Positions 44,131-52,107 of a stretch of DNA of 64,000 nucleotides are shown here, piece after piece. Each line of letters opens with the position of its first letter. Position 1 is the first letter of the stretch. The position numbers and the translations under genes were made by a program. The notes under the pieces are model-generated. The model did not search any database. It saw only the letters and a program-made list of their open reading frames with translations, and was not told the DNA's origin. Source of the stretch: Aquipluma nitroreducens (lineage in GTDB: Bacteria; Bacteroidota; Bacteroidia; Bacteroidales; Prolixibacteraceae); contig NZ_AP018694.1 of assembly GCF_009689585.1 (NCBI RefSeq), forward strand, positions 3,549,001-3,613,000. Reading direction: 5' to 3'.

Positions 44131-44526
44131 ATGAAAAATAAAATTTTAGTTTCAATAATGATGTTAGCAGGTTTGCTGATCGGTACCTCGCTGCAAGCCA
44201 ATTTAAGAGCTCAGGTTGCAAAAGTGAAAACAGAAATGGCAACGGGCAAGAAATATGCATGTCCTCACCACCCTGATCAGGTGAGTGATAAACCTGGCAA
44301 ATGCGGTGTTTGTGGAATGGATTTGGTTGAAGTAAAAGATATGGGGAAACAATCCATGAAGAAAAAAATGGATGCCATGCCTGAAAAAATGAAGATGGAT
44401 GGCGAAGGTAAAAAAAAGGATATGGATAAAATGAAAAAGGACGCCGGCGATATGAAAATGGAGATGAAAAAAGACATGAAGGATATGAAGATGGATTCGT
44501 CGAAAATGATGAAGAAACAGATGTAG
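44131..44526 (+). CDS. Exported heavy-metal-binding-domain protein with Met/Lys-rich tail
   Basis: The 131-residue protein has a signal or anchor segment (MKNKILVSIMMLAGLLIG), then the heavy-metal-binding domain YACPHHPDQVSDKPGKCGVC with Cys44, Cys58 and Cys61, as found at the start of CopA-like and CusB-like proteins. The tail from about residue 70 is a low-complexity run of Met, Lys, Asp and Gly (DMKMEMKKDMKDMKMD) that could bind copper or other soft metals and may be partly disordered. It follows the methionine sulfoxide reductase, a sensible partner for a Met-rich periplasmic protein. Confidence 0.8.
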   Translation: MKNKILVSIMMLAGLLIGTSLQANLRAQVAKVKTEMATGKKYACPHHPDQVSDKPGKCGVCGMDLVEVKDMGKQSMKKKMDAMPEKMKMDGEGKKKDMDKMKKDAGDMKMEMKKDMKDMKMDSSKMMKKQM

Positions 44527-44652
44527 CCGGATTATTTCATTCGTTTGTATTTCAGTAACTTAATTTAGATGTGGAAGTTGTGAAGTAGGAATTTAATGTT
44601 CTGGACTTTGCAGCTTCTTCGATTTTTAGTGGTGTCCTTTTGATCTTAAATT

Positions 44653-45861
44653 CTAAAAACTCCACTTCAACCGCCCGAAGGCAATCTGGCCAATGTCGCC
44701 AAATTCAGTTCCGGCATCGCCAAAAAAGAGTTGTCCGGTAAGCATCAATTCCAGGTTATTCAGGAGTGAATAAGTAAGCGCCGGCCCAAAATAAAACGAA
44801 CCGTCCGAAGGATTGACTATACCGGAGAAACTGCCGGTAAACAGCGGTGTGATGGGTTTCGAAATCTGTCCGAACAGCGAATAACGTGCAAACGACAACT
44901 GCTTGGCCGACATATCCGGATTAAAAAGCACATTCATTCCACCCGCCGGACCTGTTTTTCCGTTGCTTGAGTATAAGAAACTTGTGTGAATGTACAGGCT
45001 GTTTTTAAACGTATAATCAGCAGAAACCGAAGCGACTGTTGCCCGCACCGAACTATTGACCCGAGGTTCGAAATGTGTAACCTCTCCCCGAAAACCTGCA
45101 CCATAAATATCGCCCGACCAGCCTCCGCCCAAAACCCAGTCGTTACCAGCCTGTCCTCCCAAAAACTGAAAATCGTAATCCCACCGGGTGAATTTATACA
45201 TTCCGGCAATAGCCGAACGTGCCGAATTGCGGTTGGGTTTGTAAACCAGTTCAGCCGACGAAGTGACTCCAGTATAATACTGAACCCGAACAGCATCGGT
45301 TCCCGGACGTTCTTCGTAGTCGAAGTCGAAATAAGAAAAGGTGTTGAAAATGTCGTTCGGGTTCCAGACGAAATTAATTCCCCAGTTCACCCGCTGCCGC
45401 CCTGTGCGAATCTGCCATTTCCCGGAAGTGTAATCCACATAAGCGCGGTCGAACATCGAATGCACAAACCATCCTGTTCCGCTCGCAGTGATCCACGATA
45501 GATTGACCAAACCATTATCTACATTCACAGTCGACTGATAAGCTGGGTAATCTTTTACCAGGTTTCCAAACATCAGGCGGTTGCGCATTTCAACAACCGT
45601 AGTAAATTTGGAGCTGGTATACCATTTAAAGTTAATCCGGTTGTGCACAATGTCCATCCCTAAATTATTCACATCAAATCCCGGAATAGGAGTTTCAGGC
45701 GAATAAAACATATACAATTCTTTCACATAGCCATTCAGGCTAACTTTGCTTTCCTGACTGTATGACTGAACCGGAAGGGCAGTGTAAATGACTCCAAGAA
45801 AAGAAACAAACAGCCATTTCTGAATTACTATCTTCAAATTTTCAAATTGGCTCATTTTCAA
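44653..45861 (-). CDS. Outer-membrane beta-barrel protein of the LolA/ABC cassette
   Basis: The protein has about 400 residues with a signal-like stretch (QKWLFVSFLGVIYTALPVQS), many alternating beta strands, and a C-terminal Phe (GRLKWSF), as in outer-membrane barrels. Its start is uncertain: the ATG-rich first codons MKMSQFENLKI lie inside a dispersed repeat, and a TTG at 45837 would give a normal signal peptide. It is the last gene of a cassette with a TetR, LolA-like protein and FtsX-type ABC transporter. It may be the outer-membrane end of that transport or sorting pathway. Confidence 0.65.
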   Translation of the reverse strand: MKMSQFENLKIVIQKWLFVSFLGVIYTALPVQSYSQESKVSLNGYVKELYMFYSPETPIPGFDVNNLGMDIVHNRINFKWYTSSKFTTVVEMRNRLMFGNLVKDYPAYQSTVNVDNGLVNLSWITASGTGWFVHSMFDRAYVDYTSGKWQIRTGRQRVNWGINFVWNPNDIFNTFSYFDFDYEERPGTDAVRVQYYTGVTSSAELVYKPNRNSARSAIAGMYKFTRWDYDFQFLGGQAGNDWVLGGGWSGDIYGAGFRGEVTHFEPRVNSSVRATVASVSADYTFKNSLYIHTSFLYSSNGKTGPAGGMNVLFNPDMSAKQLSFARYSLFGQISKPITPLFTGSFSGIVNPSDGSFYFGPALTYSLLNNLELMLTGQLFFGDAGTEFGDIGQIAFGRLKWSF

Positions 45862-45866
45862 ATTGG
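45832..45866. repeat. Short TTCAAATT-type repeat overlapping the barrel gene start
   Basis: The word TTCAAATTtTCAAATTGG is repeated, with TTTTCAAATTGG occurring again 17 bases further. On the minus strand this reads CCAATTTGAAAATGAGCC and similar, a word common in Bacteroidota intergenic repeats. The annotated ATG codons of the barrel gene lie inside the repeat. Confidence 0.6.
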
Positions 45867-46003
45867 TTATTTCGTTTTGTAATCTCCCGCCTAATCAATC
45901 ACGCACATCGATAGGTAATAGGCTGCATTGGTTAATATCAATAGGGTGAATAAAACTCTCATAGATCAATTCTGATTACTGAATACTGCGACTGTCAACT
46001 TGA

Positions 46004-46687
46004 CTATTTCCGTAAATCGCTGATAATCTTTCCGTCTTCCAGCGTAATTACCCGCCGGGCTTTGTTTACCACGCGCTGATCGTGTGTGCTGAAAATAAAA
46101 GTAACGTTTTCCTTCCGGTTGAGTTCTTCCATAATGTCCAGCAGATTCTCGGTCGATTTACTGTCAAGGTTGGCGGTTGGTTCATCTGCCAAAACAAATT
46201 TGGGTTTCGATGCCAGTGCCCGAGCCACTGCAACGCGCTGTTGTTGTCCACCCGAAAGCTTTGAGGGGCGACTATTCACGCGCTCTCCCAAGCCAACCTG
46301 GTTCAGCAAATCTTTGGCACGCTGCAGCCGTTCTTTTTTGTCGATACCCTGCATTTGCATGATAAATTCCACATTTTCGACGGCCGTGAGAACCGGTATC
46401 AGGTTATAGGCCTGAAAGACAAATCCAATATTCCGGAGCCGGAAGTCGATCAGTTCCGACGAAGACAAATGCTGAATGTCGGTTCCGCCAATGGCAATTT
46501 CGCCTTCGGTTGGCGAATCGAGCCCGCCAAGCATATTTAAAAACGTGGTTTTTCCTGAACCTGATGGCCCGACAATAGCAGTAAATTCACCTTGCTCAAT
46601 CGTTAGATCGATGCCATTCAGTGCATTGACTTTCACTTCCGAACTGTTGTAAATCTTTTTCAGGTTTTTAACTTCAATGACGTTCAT
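46004..46687 (-). CDS. ABC transporter ATPase of the LolD/MacB type
   Basis: The 227-residue protein has a Walker A GPSGSGKTT near residue 40, the signature LSGGQQQRVAVARAL, and Walker B KFVLADEPTANLD, followed by an H-loop FSTHDQRV. The LolD/MacB-group insert (FRLRNIGFVFQAYNLIPVLTA) is present. It pairs with the two FtsX-type permeases upstream. The gene order permease, permease, ATPase, barrel suggests an exporter or lipid/lipoprotein extraction system rather than a nutrient importer. Confidence 0.92.
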   Translation of the reverse strand: MNVIEVKNLKKIYNSSEVKVNALNGIDLTIEQGEFTAIVGPSGSGKTTFLNMLGGLDSPTEGEIAIGGTDIQHLSSSELIDFRLRNIGFVFQAYNLIPVLTAVENVEFIMQMQGIDKKERLQRAKDLLNQVGLGERVNSRPSKLSGGQQQRVAVARALASKPKFVLADEPTANLDSKSTENLLDIMEELNRKENVTFIFSTHDQRVVNKARRVITLEDGKIISDLRK

Positions 46688-46723
46688 ATCTAAATAAGTT
46701 TCAAATTTCTTCTTTAAATTGTT

Positions 46724-46782
46724 TCGTGTTGCGGGTTTCGTGTTTCAGGTAAACAACTCGTAACCCGTAACTCACAACCCGG
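46724..46782. repeat. Intergenic imperfect palindrome, family B
   Basis: The left arm CGTGTTGCGGGTTTC and the right arm CGTAACCCGTAACTCACAAC pair in their cores (GTTGCGGGTT against AACCCGTAAC). The right arm repeats the word CGTAACC in tandem, resembling the structure of family A but with different sequence. It lies between the ATPase and permease genes of one operon. Confidence 0.6.
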
Positions 46783-46783
46783 A

Positions 46784-48004
46784 TCACATATCCACCCTCA
46801 CTGCTTCCGCCGGCTTTAGTTTCAGCGCTTTCATGGCCGGATAAATGGCGGCAATAATTCCGGTGACAACAACCATCACTGCAATTTCAAACGAAATACT
46901 CCAGGAAAGCTTGGTATATACCAGCGTGTCGAACCCCATCGATTTGTAGGCTGTTGACCAGGCGCCCAGATCAATTCCTTTCACGCCGAAATAGAGATTC
47001 AACATCCACCCGAGCACGATTCCGCAAACTCCGCCAACCAGCGAAAGCATCACGGTTTCGAGCAAAATCATCATAAACACCCGAAATTTATTCATCCCGA
47101 TGGCCATCAGCATACCCAATTCCTTGGTCCGCTCAAGCACAGCCATCAGCATGGTATTGATGATTCCGAAAAGCAAGGCCAGCAAAATAACTCCCATAAA
47201 AATGATCATGGTCAGGCCAAAACTGCTTTCCACCAGGCTGACATCAGGCATAATTTCGCGCCATGTTTTTACGTCGAGCCCCCGTAGTTTGCTCTGAATG
47301 GTTTGATCGGCCAACGCAAGTTCTTCGTTGTTATCGAGCAAAACCGCTATTTCGTGGCAGGAATTTGGATCCATCACCATAATCCGGCTAATGTCGTCGT
47401 TCCTGACAAACACACAACTTTCATCGAATGCCGTATTTGAGGTTTCGAAAATACCTTCCACTTTGAACGCGGCCCCGGTCATATTTCCCTGCATGTCCTG
47501 AAGGGTGATCACCACTTTCGATTTTAGTTTCACTTTCAGCTTTTCAGCCAGTTTTTTACCAATAACGATTGGATTTCGTTTGCCTTCTTCAAAATAAGTT
47601 CCTTCAATCAGGCGTGTGTACAGGTTGGTCACCTGTTTTTCGTCTTCAGGAATAACTCCGGTTACTTTAACTCCTGAACTGGTTGTTGGCGACTGTATCA
47701 TCGTATTCATAATAATGCGGCTGGTAGTAGCTTTCACTCCCGAAACCGACCGGATGACTTTTGTGACCGAATCGGCATCAGCAATCACAAATTTTTTGTC
47801 CGGGTTATTCAGGTATTCCCTGTGATGAATCTGGATGTGCGATGCTTCGGTTTTTATAGCTGTGTTGATGCGCTGATCGACCATTCCCTGATAAAATCCC
47901 ATGTAAAAAACTCCGGAAGCAAGCCCCAGACAAATGGCAACCAAAATCACCAGACTTCGGGTTTTACTTCTCCAGATATTTCTCCAGGCAACTGCTAAAA
48001 TCAT
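46784..48004 (-). CDS. FtsX/MacB-type ABC permease, first
   Basis: The 406-residue protein has an N-terminal membrane helix after MILAVAWRNIWRSKTRSL, a large periplasmic MacB-PCD-like domain, and three C-terminal helices in the FtsX domain (FMGVILLALLFGIINTML and GVCGIVLGWMLNLYFG). The RNIWR start is typical of lipoprotein/LolCE-like permeases in Bacteroidota. It pairs with the similar protein encoded next to it, and the ATPase follows. The likely function is mechanotransmission-type export or extraction across the envelope. Confidence 0.9.
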   Translation of the reverse strand: MILAVAWRNIWRSKTRSLVILVAICLGLASGVFYMGFYQGMVDQRINTAIKTEASHIQIHHREYLNNPDKKFVIADADSVTKVIRSVSGVKATTSRIIMNTMIQSPTTSSGVKVTGVIPEDEKQVTNLYTRLIEGTYFEEGKRNPIVIGKKLAEKLKVKLKSKVVITLQDMQGNMTGAAFKVEGIFETSNTAFDESCVFVRNDDISRIMVMDPNSCHEIAVLLDNNEELALADQTIQSKLRGLDVKTWREIMPDVSLVESSFGLTMIIFMGVILLALLFGIINTMLMAVLERTKELGMLMAIGMNKFRVFMMILLETVMLSLVGGVCGIVLGWMLNLYFGVKGIDLGAWSTAYKSMGFDTLVYTKLSWSISFEIAVMVVVTGIIAAIYPAMKALKLKPAEAVRVDM

Positions 48005-48021
48005 GGTTTTAATTATTTAAA

Positions 48022-49242
48022 TTATGAATGAAGCGCTTTTGTTAGTTTCAAATTGAAGGTTTTAACCAGCGGATAGAGGTAAACAATTAGTGTAATGATG
48101 AAAATGATCAGCAGTTGTCGGGCGAAAACAAACCATTTCCCGGAGAAATACATGGCCGCCTCAAAACCAAACTGTTCGTAGGCTTTGGCAGCTTCGCCGG
48201 TAATTGGAATGGGGTGATAAACCAGGTAGAGAATTAGTGGTAAGCTCACTGCAAAACCTGCCAAAACACCCACAAAACCAAGTAAAGTTGTTTCGTAAAA
48301 CAAGATTTTGCTGAGGCGGCTCTTTTGCATGCCTATGGCAACCATGATTCCCATTTCCTTGCGGCGTTCGGCCATCATCATGATAACGGTCCCGAATATT
48401 CCGAAACCAACTAGTGCGTAAAGAATTCCTTTGGTAATGTATGCTCCTGAGCGATCGGCATCGATCATGTTTTTGGTCACCGGGTCCATTTCGTCCCAGG
48501 TCATTATTTCGAACTGCTTGCCCAACTCGGCTTTCAGCCTGTGTTTTATTTGGTTCACTTTACCGTAGTCATTCACCATCAGCACCAATGACGTGTATTT
48601 TCCCGGAACAGAGAAAAAGTTTTGTGCATGCTGAATGTCGATATAGCCGCCCAGACTGTTCATGGTTGGTGCCGGAAATTTCAGATTGCCACGAACCGGG
48701 AAAAGTGCAGCAGCAGTTGCTCCGTGATAGCCCTGACTGATCAACACGAGCGTGTCTCCAACATCCACCCCGAGGTTTTTGGCCAGATTTACCGCCAGAA
48801 TAATGCCGTCGTCGCCCGGTTTCAGGTACGAGCCTTTTTCAATCCAGTGCGATAGGTTGCTCATTTGATTCTCTTTCTCCGGATCGATACCAATCAGTGC
48901 TGCTCCCTTGGTACTCGTTTTGTACGACATCAGCGTAAAAGATTCAAGTCGCGGCACATACGAGGTAATTGCCGGGTTGTGGCTAATTGCTTCTGCAAGT
49001 GAATCGTTTGGCGCGAAAGTATAATCGATGGTTTTGTTTTCCCAGTATTCAGGATGGTGAACCTGAATGTAGCCGGAATAAAAGCCAACCACATTGTCGA
49101 TCATTTTCGAGTAGGTTCCTTCCTGCATCGAAGTCATGAAGGTGCTGAGCAATACCCCGAAAAAGATGGACGCCACCGTAATCAGCGTCCGGCGTTTGTT
49201 TCGCCAGATGTTTCGCCATGCAAGTCTTATGTTTGTAGTCAT
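48022..49242 (-). CDS. FtsX/MacB-type ABC permease, second
   Basis: The 406-residue protein starts MTTNIRLAWRNIWRNKRRTL and has the same domain order as the next permease: one N-terminal helix, a large periplasmic part, and three C-terminal helices (VGFGIFGTVIMMMAERRKEM and GFVGVLAGFAVSLPLILY). The two are probably paralogous and form a heterodimer. They are separated by 17 bases and lie between the LolA-like gene and the ATPase. Confidence 0.9.
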   Translation of the reverse strand: MTTNIRLAWRNIWRNKRRTLITVASIFFGVLLSTFMTSMQEGTYSKMIDNVVGFYSGYIQVHHPEYWENKTIDYTFAPNDSLAEAISHNPAITSYVPRLESFTLMSYKTSTKGAALIGIDPEKENQMSNLSHWIEKGSYLKPGDDGIILAVNLAKNLGVDVGDTLVLISQGYHGATAAALFPVRGNLKFPAPTMNSLGGYIDIQHAQNFFSVPGKYTSLVLMVNDYGKVNQIKHRLKAELGKQFEIMTWDEMDPVTKNMIDADRSGAYITKGILYALVGFGIFGTVIMMMAERRKEMGIMVAIGMQKSRLSKILFYETTLLGFVGVLAGFAVSLPLILYLVYHPIPITGEAAKAYEQFGFEAAMYFSGKWFVFARQLLIIFIITLIVYLYPLVKTFNLKLTKALHS

Positions 49243-49260
49243 AGTTTCAACTTAAGGTAA

Positions 49261-49361
49261 CTTAACCACGAAGAACACAAAGTGGACACGAAGCTTTATT
49301 ATCTGTTAAGGTATTTCTTAGTGTAACTTTGTGATTTACTTGGTGATCTTTGTGGTTTTAA
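49261..49361. repeat. Intergenic imperfect palindrome, family D
   Basis: CTTAACCACGAAGAACACAA at the left and TGATCTTTGTGGTTTTAATG at the right are inverted copies; the interior also has CACAAAGTGGACACG and AACTTTGTGATTTACTTGG. Comparable CCACAAAGACACAAAG-type palindromes are known in several bacterial groups. It lies between the LolA-like and permease genes inside one operon. Confidence 0.65.
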
Positions 49362-49367
49362 TGCGTT

Positions 49368-50117
49368 TTACTTTATTTTTTTCATATTCTGAATCGAGAA
49401 AAAATCTTCTTTCAGTGGAACGTCAAATTTGGTGTCTTCGAAAATCATGATGGTTTTCTGTCCTTTTTTGTCAGCCGGAATCATTTCCATCCGGGTCGGA
49501 ATCACGCGGTCGTCCATCTTTTTCACATCGCTCAGAATTTCGGTATTGACCAATACGCCATCCTCATCGTAGAACTCGGCTTTCAGCCACAGAAAATCCT
49601 GTTTGCTCACCCACATCAGTACTTTACCCCAAACTACCGGCGCATTTTCAAGCGGTATTAATTCCACTTTATAGCACAGATAATTGTCGATCTTTTCCTC
49701 GCCCAGCAGTTTGTGCGTGTAATCTTTTACAATCGACGATTCGCGCACCAGATCGTCGTTGGTAAAATCGGAACCCATCCACGACTGCATCATCATCGAT
49801 GGCGGAACTTTTACCATTCGTTCAATGGTTGGCACCCAATTCCACATTTCATTACCACGTTTCAGGAAAACCTGCCCTTTTTCTTTTGCCGGAGCAGTCA
49901 CATAAATCAGCGAATATTCAGTGCCCAGCGCCCAGCTTTTCATTGAGATGGTGCGCGACCAGGTTGGGCGTTGTATGGTCATCGAGAAGCTTCCGGTGCT
50001 CGATGTTCCCCGAAATTTCTCGTCCGATTTCCGGACAATCTCTTTGATGTCGATGTTCTGAGCGAATGCCGAAATGGCAAACAGGCTTAAAAGGAATGTT
50101 GCTAATTTTGTCTTCAT
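49368..50117 (-). CDS. LolA-like outer membrane lipoprotein-sorting protein
   Basis: The 249-residue protein has a Sec signal (MKTKLATFLLSLFAISAFAQ) and the LolA-like fold typical of outer-membrane lipoprotein-sorting proteins (SFSMTIQRPTWSRTISMKSW, LKRGNEMWNWVPTIERMVKV). It overlaps the TetR gene end by 4 bases, so it is the first structural gene of the cassette. In this type of cluster it probably carries a hydrophobic cargo between the FtsX-type transporter and an outer-membrane partner. Confidence 0.88.
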   Translation of the reverse strand: MKTKLATFLLSLFAISAFAQNIDIKEIVRKSDEKFRGTSSTGSFSMTIQRPTWSRTISMKSWALGTEYSLIYVTAPAKEKGQVFLKRGNEMWNWVPTIERMVKVPPSMMMQSWMGSDFTNDDLVRESSIVKDYTHKLLGEEKIDNYLCYKVELIPLENAPVVWGKVLMWVSKQDFLWLKAEFYDEDGVLVNTEILSDVKKMDDRVIPTRMEMIPADKKGQKTIMIFEDTKFDVPLKEDFFSIQNMKKIK

Positions 50118-50725
50118 ACTGCTTTGTTTTTGTTTCCCGATTGAATAATCCGGAAAATTCCATCAATTACTTTTTCTTTCATTCGATCGATTGGGAAAAT
50201 ATCCGGCGCGACAATGGCATAAAGGAATGTTCCCTCGAGCATAGCGCTGATGATCATTAAATCTCCTTCCGGATCAGAACTTCCCTTGCTGGCAATAAAT
50301 TCATGCATCATTCGGAACAACGGTTCGCCAGCCTTGGCGTATTTCTCGGAGAGATTTTCGGATACCACCGGCTGAATCATCAACGCGAAATATAGTTTCC
50401 AATAGCGATGGTTGTTCTTGACCATAGCAAACGTTTTTTCGAGAAACGAAATAAATTCTTCTTCGGAAAGAACGCCATCTTTATCAGGGTCGAGCAAATC
50501 GTGAACCTGATGAAACCCTTCATCAACAATTTCCTCCAGAATGTCATTTTTGCTTTCGAAATAGTTGTAGGCAAGTCCTTTCGAAATTCCTCCTTTTTTG
50601 GCAATCGTACTCATGGACGTGGCATGAAATCCATTCTCGGCAAAGAGCTCGAGTGCCGCTTCTAAAATTACCTTTCGCTTTTCCTGACGAATGGTTTCAA
50701 ATTGTGTGGAAGTACGTGGCGACAT
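50114..50725 (-). CDS. TetR-family transcriptional regulator
   Basis: Starting at the ATG at 50725 (MSPRTSTQFETIRQEKR), the protein has 203 residues. The N-terminal helix-turn-helix is KVILEAALELFAENGFHATS plus IAKKGGISKGLAYNYFESKN, and the C-terminal part is the helical ligand-binding domain. A palindrome TTTGAC-N10-GTCAAA lies 18 bases upstream and is a good operator candidate. It likely represses the LolA/ABC/barrel operon to which it is translationally coupled, and itself. The ligand is unknown. Confidence 0.9.
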   Translation of the reverse strand: MSPRTSTQFETIRQEKRKVILEAALELFAENGFHATSMSTIAKKGGISKGLAYNYFESKNDILEEIVDEGFHQVHDLLDPDKDGVLSEEEFISFLEKTFAMVKNNHRYWKLYFALMIQPVVSENLSEKYAKAGEPLFRMMHEFIASKGSSDPEGDLMIISAMLEGTFLYAIVAPDIFPIDRMKEKVIDGIFRIIQSGNKNKAV

Positions 50726-50742
50726 TTTTATAAAATTATTTT

Positions 50743-50764
50743 TTTGACTGAACGGTTGGTCAAA
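50743..50764. promoter_or_regulatory. Candidate TetR operator and promoter
   Basis: TTTGACTGAACGGTTGGTCAAA is an imperfect 22-base palindrome with perfect six-base ends. On the minus strand it supplies a TTTG word, and TAATTTTA follows 22 bases downstream (50738-50731), close to the Bacteroidota minus-33/minus-7 spacing. A TetR dimer bound here would block the operon's start. Confidence 0.65.
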
Positions 50765-50813
50765 GTTAAAATATCTGAAAATTAAATGCAAGAGAGTAGA
50801 TGATTTTTTTTAG

Positions 50814-50971
50814 GCTGGTATTGTGTTAGCTTGTCTTTGTCAAGCACAAGTCTCCCTGAACTTCCTGTCCGTTCGCTTGTCAAGCGGGGTTTCAGGGTCT
50901 AATGCGATTAAGAGATGCCGAAACAAGTTTGGCATGACGATCCGTCATAGGCTCGTTAACACAACACTAGC
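50814..50971. repeat. 158-base repeat element with terminal inverted repeats
   Basis: The ends GCTGGTATTGTGTTAGC and GTTAACACAACACTAGC are inverted copies with 14 of 17 positions matching. The inside is a row of smaller palindromes (CTTGTCTTTGTCAAGCACAAG region, CCCTGAAC with TTTCAGGG, and GATGCCGAAAC with GTTTGGCATGACG). Comparable CTGAAACAAGTTCAGCATGACG-like repeats are known in environmental bacterial genomes. It lies between the TetR promoter and a pseudogene remnant and codes for nothing. Confidence 0.7.
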
Positions 50972-51032
50972 TTTATTTAAGATTTGTATAGAACTTTAGC
51001 CGTCCTCTAATTTCCTTTTTTTTCCTCGATCT

Positions 51033-51191
51033 CTAACAAATTTTAACGACTTCGATTTTTAAAATCTGCCCTAATCTTTGAATTTTATCTGAGATATGAC
51101 CTATACCAATGGCACAGTGGTGAGCTGGTCCTTGCTTCGACCATTCGTTCATAAAACGTTTGGCTCCAACCGAAAAGCGATTACTGGCAAC
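51033..51191 (-). pseudogene. C-terminal remnant of an L-fucose/L-arabinose isomerase-type gene
   Basis: About 50 codons before the stop at 51033 read RFSVGAKRFMNEWSKQGPAH, then HCAIGIGHISDKIQRLGQIL and KIEVVKIC. This is the typical end of L-fucose/L-arabinose isomerase-like proteins (GPAHHCAxGxGH). Upstream the same frame merges into the dehydrogenase gene on the same strand and no longer resembles an isomerase. The rest of the isomerase is missing, so this is a remnant left by a deletion or recombination with its neighbour. Confidence 0.72.
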
Positions 51192-52089
51192 AAGCCCGAA
51201 AATCCTGCATATTGGCCAGCACCTTTTCCGACAACCGTGATTGCGCTTCGAGCGTAAATCCTGACGAGCGGTCCGAAATAATGATGTTCGGATATTTCGA
51301 AAATTCTTCGGAAAATTCCCCAACTCCCGGACCGTCGAAAATGGCAAATGAAGTTGGGTCTCCGGAAAGCCAGGTAATAAAGGCTTTTTTATCGAAAGTG
51401 AGACCAATGGAAGTATTCACCAAAATCGAATTTGGCTTTTTATGCCGGAATTCAGCTTCGCCCATTACATTCGAATTCTTTGGCAAATGTGTGCTGATCA
51501 CATCACAGGTTTCCAGCAATTCATTCAATGATAGAAAGCTAAAACCTTCGGCTTCCAATTCCAGCTTGCGGCTTCGGTTGAAATAAAATACATTCATCCC
51601 AAAATGCTTTGCCGTTCGGGCAACCATTGTTCCCAAAGTTCCCATTCCGATGATGCCCATCGTTTTGCCACGCAGCTCCCGATTTTCGGTCTGCCACTGA
51701 TGGTTGCCAAGTCCTTTCATCAGATAGATCAGTTCGGCAAAAATGAATTCGAGCGTTCCATCATCTCCATAATCGCGCACTCCTTTCACCACGATTCCCT
51801 GTTTTTGAGCTTGGGCAATATCTACATTGGCAGCCTTTTCGTCGTACAAGCTGCAACACATACCAATGTATTTCAGGTTAGGAGCAGCTTTAATAACATC
51901 GGCATTTACCTTGGTATGCCAACTTACCAGCACACAATCCGAATCGGCAATCCGATTCAGGATTTCGGCATCGCTGTTCGGAAAATCATTGTAAATGATG
52001 ATTGATTCTTTGGAGAGCTGAGTAATTTGCTCCAATACAGATGGGGTCAATCCACACGAGTCGATGATGGTTATTTTTTGAAATGTCAT
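51181..52089 (-). CDS. D-2-hydroxyacid dehydrogenase-like NAD-binding protein
   Basis: The 302-residue protein has the nucleotide-binding motif GIIGMGTLGTM (Gly148, Gly150, Gly153) and the overall two-domain layout of D-isomer-specific dehydrogenases. The catalytic Arg, normally in NTARG, is Ile228 in NTSIG, and the catalytic His, normally in PHxA, is replaced in SDRSSGFT around residue 274. So it is probably not a normal dehydrogenase and may bind NAD and a ligand only. Its end abuts the isomerase remnant. The next upstream gene is a GH127-type enzyme, suggesting a carbohydrate context. Confidence 0.8.
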   Translation of the reverse strand: MTFQKITIIDSCGLTPSVLEQITQLSKESIIIYNDFPNSDAEILNRIADSDCVLVSWHTKVNADVIKAAPNLKYIGMCCSLYDEKAANVDIAQAQKQGIVVKGVRDYGDDGTLEFIFAELIYLMKGLGNHQWQTENRELRGKTMGIIGMGTLGTMVARTAKHFGMNVFYFNRSRKLELEAEGFSFLSLNELLETCDVISTHLPKNSNVMGEAEFRHKKPNSILVNTSIGLTFDKKAFITWLSGDPTSFAIFDGPGVGEFSEEFSKYPNIIISDRSSGFTLEAQSRLSEKVLANMQDFRACCQ

Positions 52090-52107
52090 TTTGCGATTTA
52101 ATCAATT

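Noticed and set aside
51192-51407. N-terminal half of the 124-codon frame ending at 51033
   Set aside because: This portion lies in a shifted frame over the dehydrogenase gene and shows no isomerase similarity; only the last 50 codons were kept as a remnant.
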